Origin: Acinetobacter portensis
GTDB taxonomy: Bacteria; Pseudomonadota; Gammaproteobacteria; Pseudomonadales; Moraxellaceae
Direction: 5' to 3'
DNA length: 64,000 bases
NCBI RefSeq assembly: GCF_009372215.1
Contig: NZ_LWRV01000113.1
Coordinates: 1 to 64,000 of the forward strand
The notes beneath the pieces were generated by a model, which was not told the DNA's origin, made no database searches, and was given only the letters and a program-made list of their open reading frames with translations. Both the position numbers and the translations under genes were made by a program. Of the stretch, positions 57,606 to 64,000 are shown piece by piece. The number at the start of each line of letters is the position of its first letter. Position 1 is the first letter of the stretch.

Positions 57606-57652
57606 TTGTCATAAAAGTTTCATTCACTTGTCATAAATGTAGTGCATATTAG
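57606..57652 (+). promoter_or_regulatory. PhoB-box-like heptamer array with -10 element (distal)
   Basis: Three heptamers spaced by 11 bp: TTGTCAT (57606), GTTTCAT (57617) and TTGTCAT (57628), separated by 4-bp spacers. Such 7+4 spacing is the hallmark of PhoB sites. A possible -10 hexamer TATTAG lies at 57647, about 12 bp after the last heptamer, where PhoB-activated promoters carry it. It is 285 bp upstream of the phosphate transporter. Confidence 0.6.
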
Positions 57653-57840
57653 AAAGATACAAAAAGACATGATGGTTTTTTAATCAATTATGCGTATTGT
57701 TACAAATGAGTGAAACATGAGAATAAGGATGGGGATGTGATAGTTGTTTTATATAAGGCTTTGATAATACTTAGTTAATGATGTTTTTCTAACTGGTTTT
57801 CTCGGTAAAATCATACAATAAAGCATCAAAACTGACTTTA

Positions 57841-57870
57841 TATGACAGTGCTTTGTCATATAATTGTCAT
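57841..57870 (+). promoter_or_regulatory. PhoB-box-like direct repeat (proximal) upstream of the phosphate transporter
   Basis: Two identical heptamers TTGTCAT at 57853 and 57864, spaced by ATAA, match the PhoB box layout. TATGACA at 57841 forms a perfect inverted repeat with TGTCATA at 57854, adding a second possible dimer arrangement. It ends 48 bp before the transporter ATG. Confidence 0.65.
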
Positions 57871-57918
57871 AATTAAATTGAACAATAAGCGGATTGATCA
57901 TCCTCTTTATTTGCTTGC

Positions 57919-59538
57919 ATGAATTCTAATCAAACTCCTGTTGATTCAGCACAACAATCGGTTCAAACAAAATCGACCAATGTTCATGTGCCAACGCCTA
58001 AATATTTTGTACCGGTCTTTTTAACCGTCATTATTGCGACGCTTGTATATATTGGTATTCAATTGTCCGCAGATTTAGCTCACGTTCCAGCTTTGAGCTT
58101 ATATTCAATTATTCTTTTATCTACAGCACTATTCATTGCGCTTGGATTTGAGTTTGTAAACGGTTTTCATGATACAGCCAATGCTGTAGCAACTGTGATT
58201 TATACCAACGCATTATCTGCACCTGTTGCGGTAATGTGGGCAGGTTTTTGTAACTTCCTTGGTGTGATGGTTGCAAGTGGTGCTGTTGCTTACGGCATTA
58301 TTGCATTGCTACCTGTTGAACTTATTATGAATGTAGGTTCAGGTGCAGGTTTTGCAATGGTTTTTGCCATGCTAATTTCTGCAATTTTGTGGAATTTAGG
58401 CACTTGGTTCTTGGGTATTCCTGCATCGAGTTCACACACTTTAATTGGTTCAATTTTAGGTGTGGGCATTATGAACTATCTTCTACATTCAAGTAGTGGT
58501 GCTTCAGGTGTAGACATGGAGCAAGTGACTAAAGTCGGTAAAGCATTATTATTTTCTCCACTGATTGGTTTTGCTTTCGCAGCATTACTATTTTTGTTAG
58601 TGAAAAAAGTTTTTAAAAAGCAGATGGAATTATTCCAGCCGCCTGAAGGTAATAAGCCACCACCGCCCATTATTCGTGCAATCCTTATTTTTACATGTAC
58701 AGGTGTAAGCTTTGCACATGGTTCAAATGACGGTCAAAAAGGTATGGGTTTAATCATGCTGATTTTGATTGGTTGTGTGCCATTGGCTTATTCATTAAAT
58801 AAAAATTTAGATCAACAACATCTTCAGTCTTTTGAGCAACTTTCAGCTCAAACAGCAGCTGCTATATATCCTAATCATTTAGATATTTCTGATGTACAAG
58901 CACGAGAAGTACTCACAAAATATATTCAAACCAAAGAAGCAAATGCAGAAGTTGTACCTGCTTTAGCAAGTCTTACAGATCATTTAGGTGAGCGTGTAGG
59001 GCATTATGGTGATTTAAAAGATATTCCTGAAGCTGAAGTTTCTAACTTACGCAATGACATGTATTTAAGTACAACAGCATTCAAACGTTTAGAAAAAGCA
59101 GAGCAATTACCTGCAATTTCTGATGCACAAAAGAAAGTTGTTAAAGAATATCGTAGCAATTTAGATTCATTCTTACAGTACATTCCAAACTGGGTAAAAG
59201 TTGCCGTAGCATTGGCACTTGGTCTAGGAACAATGGTTGGTTGGAAACGTATTGTTGTAACTGTAGGTGAGCGTATTGGTAAAGAGCATATGACTTATGG
59301 TCAAGGTATGTCAGCAGAACTTGTCGCAATGACGACTATTGCAGCCGCAGATGGTTTTGGTATGCCTGTGTCGACAACCCATGTTCTAAACTCTGCTGTG
59401 GCAGGTACGATGGTTGCTAATAAGTCTGGTCTAAACTTCAAAATGGTAAAATCAATTTTATCGGCTTGGGTGTTCACACTACCTGCAACAATCTGTTTAT
59501 CAGGTGTTCTGTACTGGTTATTCCTTAAAGTGTTTTAA
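57919..59538 (+). CDS. PiT-family inorganic phosphate transporter
   Basis: A 539-residue inner-membrane symporter for phosphate (usually as a metal-phosphate complex with protons). The duplicated family signature is present: GFEFVNGFHDTANAVATVI near 75-93 and GVSFAHGSNDGQKGMGL near 264-280. It has two hydrophobic halves separated by a long soluble loop (about 295-415). Compared with Pit, the first 30 residues are a polar extension (MNSNQTPVDSAQQSVQTKST). PhoB-box-like repeats upstream suggest phosphate-responsive control. It is monocistronic and ends at a shared terminator. Confidence 0.93.
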   Translation: MNSNQTPVDSAQQSVQTKSTNVHVPTPKYFVPVFLTVIIATLVYIGIQLSADLAHVPALSLYSIILLSTALFIALGFEFVNGFHDTANAVATVIYTNALSAPVAVMWAGFCNFLGVMVASGAVAYGIIALLPVELIMNVGSGAGFAMVFAMLISAILWNLGTWFLGIPASSSHTLIGSILGVGIMNYLLHSSSGASGVDMEQVTKVGKALLFSPLIGFAFAALLFLLVKKVFKKQMELFQPPEGNKPPPPIIRAILIFTCTGVSFAHGSNDGQKGMGLIMLILIGCVPLAYSLNKNLDQQHLQSFEQLSAQTAAAIYPNHLDISDVQAREVLTKYIQTKEANAEVVPALASLTDHLGERVGHYGDLKDIPEAEVSNLRNDMYLSTTAFKRLEKAEQLPAISDAQKKVVKEYRSNLDSFLQYIPNWVKVAVALALGLGTMVGWKRIVVTVGERIGKEHMTYGQGMSAELVAMTTIAAADGFGMPVSTTHVLNSAVAGTMVANKSGLNFKMVKSILSAWVFTLPATICLSGVLYWLFLKVF

Positions 59539-59552
59539 TTCACTTTGAAAAT

Positions 59553-59584
59553 AAAAAAAACGCTGCGAATTGCAGCGTTTTTTT
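59553..59584. terminator. Shared terminator between the phosphate transporter and the 515-aa gene
   Basis: Stem AACGCTGC / GCAGCGTT with long A- and T-runs and loop GAATT. Confidence 0.93.
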
Positions 59585-59595
59585 ATATCTTATTG

Positions 59596-61143
59596 TTACT
59601 TTTTAAGTCGATTAAATAATTTCCCAATAGGCAATTTATCATTGGCAAAGCCATATAAAGCTGCAAAAGGAAGTGCTGTACGTGCCAAATAAGCCACACG
59701 CCATAACCCGCCGTGATTTGCACCTTCCATCATTAGTTCTAAAGGGTGATCTAGTTTTACTTCAGGATTTGCCACTGATTGTGGATGACGTAAGTCATGA
59801 ATCCATAAGCCAGCCATAATTGCATTGGTAGTTGCAGGCTCAAAGGCTTCAACATCAAATAAACTTGCACCGTTAAATGCCGCTTTCAGTAATGGATTTT
59901 TAGTCACAGAATGCGTTGTTGTTGATGGTGCAATATTAATACTGACGTGTTGCCCCTTATGTCTTGCTAAAGTTGCACGCCATTGTTGAATGCGTTTTGC
60001 TAAAGCATAATTTGGACCTTGTTCAATGACTAAACAATCGGCAATACCATATTCCTTTCCATTATCAGATTGATATAGTGCAGATGAATTTTCTTTAAAT
60101 AAGTGTTTTAAGCTTAAAGATGACACCGCTTTAGACAATGTTTTCTCAAGATGTGAGCGATCATTAAATTTAGCTGAAGAAGCTTCGACAATTGCTTTAG
60201 GAATGGCATACACATCGGTTGGGGTACACATAAACATTAAACTTGTATTTGCTTTATGTGTGCTGACAAATTGCATAATGGCATCCATTGCCATCGCAAC
60301 ACGAACATGCTTTTCACCATCTAAATAGGCAATAGCAGCCAAATCTAAATCGTGTGGATTTTCAATCAGCCATTGTGCAATTTCAGGTGTTTGCGTTAAT
60401 AAATTTGCACCAAGCTTAGATTTTAGAATTTCAACGTCTGCATTTGAATCTAAATTTTCTTGAGAGGGTGCATAAAGTGTCGCATTGCCCGATTTTACTG
60501 TATTTAAAATTCTATCCCAAACACGTTCATTGGGTAAATCGACAGCAAGAATATTGGCTTTCCATTTTGATAGCCATGTTAAAGGACCTGCTTCAGATGC
60601 AGCACCAAATAACACCATGGTTCTATCTGAAAGATCAAACCATTCAGGATGTGCAACAGCTTCACGTAAGGCATTCGCATGACTTGGTTCTACAATGCCA
60701 TTATTTTCCCAAATTTCAATTTGCTCGAGTAAAGCATCTCCCTGAAGTTTTTTTCCTTTATAAGGTACATACCATTCAGGTTCTACACTGCTTTCACCTT
60801 TAAATGTAAATGTATGAAGTGTCTGACTTGCTAAATCCATAACATTTGCAAAAGAATGCTTTTTACCATCTTTATAAAAATCGAAAGATTGATGTGCTTT
60901 ATTTAAACCAAGTTCAGCAATTTCAATCGGGTGATCAACATTTTGAATACCAGACTCTACCAATGCTTTGAAATACTTAGGATAGGTTTTTCGCCAATTT
61001 TTTTCTTTAAATGCTAGAGCAGATAAATCTGAGTCCACTGTTGAAAGCGCTTCAGCAATAATTTCTCGCCCAACTTTTGATGTACTAGGTTTTGTGTTCG
61101 GATTTTTAATAGGAAATTGGAGACCATCTAGGGTAGAGGACAT
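59596..61143 (-). CDS. Conserved protein with a Rossmann-like segment (515 aa), function unknown
   Basis: A large soluble protein without signal peptide. In the middle (about 190-225) a strand-loop-helix TMVLFGAASEAGPLTWLSKW, then NILAVDLP, reads like a dinucleotide-binding Rossmann start (Gly-Ala-Ala-Ser-Glu-Ala-Gly with an acidic residue at the end of strand 2). The region about 380-440 (LVIEQGPNYALAKRIQQWRA) and the C-terminal ATTNAIMAGLWIHDLRHP segment resemble short-chain dehydrogenase-like helices. I recall similar uncharacterised proteins in bacteria and plants but no function. Monocistronic, with a shared terminator. Confidence 0.75.
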   Translation of the reverse strand: MSSTLDGLQFPIKNPNTKPSTSKVGREIIAEALSTVDSDLSALAFKEKNWRKTYPKYFKALVESGIQNVDHPIEIAELGLNKAHQSFDFYKDGKKHSFANVMDLASQTLHTFTFKGESSVEPEWYVPYKGKKLQGDALLEQIEIWENNGIVEPSHANALREAVAHPEWFDLSDRTMVLFGAASEAGPLTWLSKWKANILAVDLPNERVWDRILNTVKSGNATLYAPSQENLDSNADVEILKSKLGANLLTQTPEIAQWLIENPHDLDLAAIAYLDGEKHVRVAMAMDAIMQFVSTHKANTSLMFMCTPTDVYAIPKAIVEASSAKFNDRSHLEKTLSKAVSSLSLKHLFKENSSALYQSDNGKEYGIADCLVIEQGPNYALAKRIQQWRATLARHKGQHVSINIAPSTTTHSVTKNPLLKAAFNGASLFDVEAFEPATTNAIMAGLWIHDLRHPQSVANPEVKLDHPLELMMEGANHGGLWRVAYLARTALPFAALYGFANDKLPIGKLFNRLKK

Positions 61144-61457
61144 TGCAAAATATCTCGATATTGATGATGAAAATATACAGTTGTATACAATATCCTTGGA
61201 GCTTTGCTAAACCGTTGGCATTAAGTTCCAAAATCGAAACAATCTGTGTTTTGTTAAATTAAATGTAATATAAATAAGTTTTTAGGATTAAATTGATGAG
61301 GTGGAGTGGTAAATTTCATGGTAATTGTAGGGTGAAAATTACAGTATGTTGTTTTTCGATGTAAAAATATATTTTTATGTAAAATGTGAATTAAGTCACA
61401 TATTAGTTAGTATAATGTTTGTTAAATGATCTATTTTAACTTGAGAATATACTGAAA
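61144..61457. other. 314-bp divergent intergenic region
   Basis: AT-rich, no supported ORF. It carries the promoters of the 515-residue protein (leftward) and the DUF7710-like protein (rightward). I see no strong operator-like repeat. Confidence 0.4.
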
Positions 61458-61754
61458 ATGACATCGGTTTATCTATTTACATCTAAATCTATGGGATTAC
61501 CATCTGCTGTATTTACATCTTATGAATTAGCGTCAACTTGGATTAAAAACAACTACTTAAGTGGTATTTTAACGGAATATCCATTAGATCAAAGTTGTTA
61601 TGATTGGGCGATTGAAGGTGGTTATTTTAAAGAAAAATCAGCCATTGATCGGGCACCTACATTTATTGAAAAATTTGTATCTGCATATCAGCAAAATTGG
61701 CATTTCGAGCATGGTGAAGAACTATGTAATCAAAACATGAGAAATAGTGCTTAA
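61458..61754 (+). CDS. DUF7710-like small protein (98 aa)
   Basis: A short soluble protein with the pattern VYLFTSKSMGLPSAVFTSYE, then LSGILTEYPLDQSCYDWAIE and GYFKEKSA, close to the DUF7710 layout as I remember it (aromatic strand, AVF segment, YDWAI element and C-terminal aromatic/His helix). Such proteins are small stand-alone units of unknown role, sometimes thought to resemble immunity or regulator proteins. It has its own promoter region and is convergent with the rhomboid gene. No catalytic motif. Confidence 0.7.
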   Translation: MTSVYLFTSKSMGLPSAVFTSYELASTWIKNNYLSGILTEYPLDQSCYDWAIEGGYFKEKSAIDRAPTFIEKFVSAYQQNWHFEHGEELCNQNMRNSA

Positions 61755-61757
61755 TAA

Positions 61758-61787
61758 AATAAAGAGACCAAGTAAGATCTCTTTATT
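61758..61787. terminator. Weak shared hairpin between the DUF7710-like gene and the rhomboid gene
   Basis: Stem AATAAAGAGA / TCTCTTTATT with a ten-base loop; only short T-rich tails, so terminator strength is uncertain. Confidence 0.6.
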
Positions 61788-61795
61788 AAAACAGA

Positions 61796-62413
61796 TTAAA
61801 ATGGCAAATTAGAAAGCTTATTGATGAAATGTGGAATTAGACGAGGTTCAATAATAATCGTTATAATGACACCGTAAGCTGCACCCCATAAATGTGCGCT
61901 GTGATTAATATTACTGTTCCCCTTTTTGCCTGACCAAATACTATAAGCAATGTATAAAACAGCAAAAATGATAGAAGGTACAGGAATAAAAAATACAAAA
62001 ATGAGTTTCCATGGCTCAAATAAAATATAAGCAAATAACACGGCTGAAACAGCACCAGAAGCGCCTAAGCTTGCCCATCTATGGTCATTTTTATGCTGTA
62101 AATAACTTGGAATAATGGCTGCAATTAAACCACCTAAATAGAAAAGAACGAATCCTAATCCTGAAAAGTATTGACGGTAGAATGTTTCAATAATGCTTCC
62201 AAAGAAAAACAGGGTAAACATATTGAATAATAGGTGCATGCCATCTGCATGAACAAAGCCGTGCGTAATGAAACGATCATATTGACCTTTTTGCATTGCA
62301 GGTGGCCAAAAAATAAGGCGGTTCATAATATTCTGATTTGAAAAAGCCAGAAAAGAAATGATTACGGTAATAATAATAATCGTAACGGTATGATTAAAAG
62401 GTAAGTCGAGCAT
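61796..62413 (-). CDS. Rhomboid-family intramembrane serine protease
   Basis: A 205-residue inner-membrane protease with about six helices. The catalytic dyad is Ser119 in GASGAVSA and His174 in SAHLWGA, both in the expected place, and the HGFVHADGMHLLFNM segment (about 50-64) gives the oxyanion-side His/Asn pair. ATG 62413 is chosen over a TTG at 62434. Substrates are unknown; in related bacteria rhomboids cleave membrane-protein quality-control or export substrates. The gene is single and convergent with the DUF7710-like gene. Confidence 0.9.
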   Translation of the reverse strand: MLDLPFNHTVTIIIITVIISFLAFSNQNIMNRLIFWPPAMQKGQYDRFITHGFVHADGMHLLFNMFTLFFFGSIIETFYRQYFSGLGFVLFYLGGLIAAIIPSYLQHKNDHRWASLGASGAVSAVLFAYILFEPWKLIFVFFIPVPSIIFAVLYIAYSIWSGKKGNSNINHSAHLWGAAYGVIITIIIEPRLIPHFINKLSNLPF

Positions 62414-62574
62414 AGTTAAATGAAGATCTTTCAAAATTCTTTAAAGCATCATAATGCCACTAAAATGATCAATAATCAGAACTTTTATAATTAATCCGAC
62501 AAATTTAGTTGAATTTTAAAAATTACCCCGCATCTTCAGTTAGAATAGCGACTTCAGCTTGAGGAAATATTGAT

Positions 62575-63213
62575 ATGTCGACTGATAACACCAGCACTGC
62601 AGTTGCAGAAGAAATTCCAAACTTATTAATTACTCCAACTGCTCAAGAGTATTTAGCGGATTTATTGTCAAAACAAAATACGCCAGGTATTGGTGTGCGT
62701 GTTTTTGTAGAAAATCCAGGTACACCACGTGCTGAATGTTGTATGGCGTATAGTGCTCCTGAAGAAGTACTTCCTACAGATTATAAACAAGATTATCCAG
62801 ATTTTCCTGCATATGTAGATGCACCATCTATTCCATATTTGGTAGATGCGGTTATTGATTACAATAAAGATCGTTTTGGTGGTCAGTTAACATTCCGTGC
62901 GCCAAACTCAAAAGTACCACGTGTAGGTCCTGATGCCTCTATGGAAGAGCGTATTACTTATATTTTGCAATCTGAAATTAACCCCGGTTTGGCAGGACAT
63001 GGCGGTAATTGTGCACTTGTTGAAGTTGTTGAAGATGAAGAGCATGGTTTAACTGCTGTACTAAAATTTGGTGGTGGTTGCCAAGGCTGTTCTGCAATTG
63101 ATGTGACTTTAAAGCAAGGTGTTGAAACAACACTTAAAGAGCATATTCCTGAATTGGGACGTGTGGTTGATCAAACGGATCATACTCAAGCAGATGGTGC
63201 TTACTTCAAATAA
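62575..63213 (+). CDS. nfuA: Fe/S biogenesis protein NfuA
   Basis: An iron-sulfur carrier of 212 residues: an N-terminal degenerate A-type domain ([19 protein letters not shown] near 42-60, which has lost two of the usual Cys) and a C-terminal Nfu domain whose CxxC pair is Cys169 and Cys172 (FGGGCQGC). It receives clusters from IscU or SufU and passes them to client enzymes, and is important in oxidative stress and iron limitation. GAGG lies about 10 bases upstream of ATG 62575. Followed by a terminator, and then by a Fur-box-controlled receptor gene. Confidence 0.95.
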   Translation: MSTDNTSTAVAEEIPNLLITPTAQEYLADLLSKQNTPGIGVRVFVENPGTPRAECCMAYSAPEEVLPTDYKQDYPDFPAYVDAPSIPYLVDAVIDYNKDRFGGQLTFRAPNSKVPRVGPDASMEERITYILQSEINPGLAGHGGNCALVEVVEDEEHGLTAVLKFGGGCQGCSAIDVTLKQGVETTLKEHIPELGRVVDQTDHTQADGAYFK

Positions 63214-63245
63214 TTCATTTTGAAATAGTACAATTAAAATTTTAT

Positions 63246-63275
63246 AAATAGCTTCCAAAAGGAGGCTATTTTTTT
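63246..63275 (+). terminator. Intrinsic terminator after nfuA
   Basis: Stem AAATAGCTTCC / GGAGGCTATTT (one T-G pair) with loop AAAA and T-run. Confidence 0.88.
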
Positions 63276-63290
63276 ATCTATATAAATAAT

Positions 63291-63309
63291 GCTAATGATA
63301 ATAATTATT
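63291..63309 (+). promoter_or_regulatory. Fur-box-like operator upstream of the TonB-dependent receptor
   Basis: GCTAATGATAATAATTATT, 16 of 19 positions matching the classical Fur consensus by hand count, and identical to the site at 28736-28754. It lies 73 bp upstream of the receptor start at 63383, the same distance as at the flavoreductase gene. Confidence 0.78.
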
Positions 63310-63382
63310 AATACGAATTGTGTTTAGTTTAATTGTTGTTACAATGCGAAACATAAAACACACACTCTCTTCTCAAACGTAT

Positions 63383-64000
63383 ATGAGTTCATTCATGATG
63401 AATAAGACTTTTTTGAAATCTGCACTTGCTTTCGCCATATCAACAATAACGTATTCAGTGACAATTGCTGCAAACGTAGCAGATGAGCAGAAAAAAGATA
63501 ATCAAGCTGAAGTTACAAAATTAGATACGATTGTTCTAACTGCAGAAGAACAAATTAAACAGTCATTGGGTGCTTCTATAATTACAAAAGAAGATTTGGA
63601 AAAGCTACCAGTAGTAAATGATATTTCTGAGTATGTTCGTCGTATGCCGGGTGTTAACTTAACTGGAAATAGCGCGACAGGTCAGCGTGGCAATAATCGC
63701 CAAATTGATATTCGTGGTATGGGGCCAGAAAACACATTAATTTTGGTAGATGGTAAGCCAATTACATCACGAAATTCAGTGCGTTATGGTTGGCGTGGTG
63801 AGCGTGATACAAGAGGTGATTCTAACTGGGTACCTGCTGATGCAATTGAATCGATTGAAGTATTACGTGGTCCTGCAGCAGCTCGCTATGGTTCGGGAGC
63901 TGCTGGAGGTGTAGTAAATATTATAACTAAAAAAGTAACGAATGAATTACATGGATCACTTGAGCATTACTACAATGCACCAGAAGATAAGAAAGAAGGT
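63383..64000 (+). CDS. TonB-dependent catecholate siderophore receptor (FepA/PirA-like), partial at right edge
   Basis: First 206 residues of an outer-membrane receptor; the gene runs past the window. Signal peptide (MMNKTFLKSALAFAISTITY) then a TonB-box-like LDTIVLTAEEQ and the plug domain. The plug stretch GQRGNNRQIDIRGMGPENTL, RNSVRYGWRGERDTRGDSNW and RGPAAARYGSGAAGGVVNI closely follow FepA, PfeA and PirA ferric-enterobactin receptors. An in-frame ATG at 63395 is also a possible start; neither has a clear Shine-Dalgarno. The upstream Fur-box-like site suggests induction when iron is scarce. Uptake of ferric catecholate is a family inference. Confidence 0.9.
   Translation, partial: MSSFMMNKTFLKSALAFAISTITYSVTIAANVADEQKKDNQAEVTKLDTIVLTAEEQIKQSLGASIITKEDLEKLPVVNDISEYVRRMPGVNLTGNSATGQRGNNRQIDIRGMGPENTLILVDGKPITSRNSVRYGWRGERDTRGDSNWVPADAIESIEVLRGPAAARYGSGAAGGVVNIITKKVTNELHGSLEHYYNAPEDKKEG

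Overview
The window looks like a chromosomal segment of an Acinetobacter-type gammaproteobacterium (Moraxellaceae). The DNA is AT-rich and the gene content is typical of that group: a PilG-PilH-PilI-PilJ-ChpA twitching chemosensory cluster, a DcaP-like porin, a cytoplasmic YkuD enzyme resembling ElsL, a PepSY/flavoreductase fusion, Mrp, NfuA and a FepA/PirA-like siderophore receptor cut by the right edge. This assignment rests on recalled family knowledge and not on a database search; the species is not resolved.

Layout. 0-4 kb: mrp, two small exported proteins, a LysE-type exporter and dcd. 4-10.8 kb (minus strand): a DUF4124-like coiled-coil protein, a membrane-fusion lipoprotein, an RND pump and proS. 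11-20 kb: the Chp cluster (two CheY-like proteins, two CheW-like proteins, a chemoreceptor and a 1610-residue hybrid kinase with four recognisable Hpt domains). 20-23.4 kb: dapE, an entericidin-like lipoprotein, DUF1853, YbaN and the YkuD enzyme. 23.6-24.5 kb: eight tRNA genes (four Val-TAC, four Asp-GTC) behind a consensus sigma-70 promoter. 24.7-47.4 kb: mostly housekeeping and envelope genes (YdcF, PepSY reductase, FUSC exporter, porin, AGCS symporter, patatin lipoprotein, thioesterase, CobW GTPase, YaeQ, FKBP, PnuC, a diguanylate cyclase, a second peptide deformylase and a fused dihydroxyacetone kinase).

47.5-50.4 kb is the clearest accessory segment. A DUF559 endonuclease-like gene sits between two copies of a roughly 117-bp repeat, one of which supplies its stop codon. 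Next comes a complete IS5-family element that landed three bases upstream of the start codon of a stand-alone RelA/SpoT-domain protein. A third copy of the repeat's palindromic head abuts the metH stop codon. 50.4-64 kb holds metH, a large autotransporter followed by a 44-residue ORF, a PiT phosphate transporter behind PhoB-box-like heptamer repeats, a conserved Rossmann-like protein of unknown function, a rhomboid protease, nfuA and the start of a TonB-dependent receptor.

Regulatory links visible in the DNA: an identical 19-bp Fur-box-like sequence lies in front of the PepSY flavoreductase and in front of the siderophore receptor, which suggests a shared iron response linking uptake with reduction. 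Most transcription units end in clear intrinsic terminators, several of them shared by convergent genes. I saw no rRNA genes, CRISPR array or prophage.
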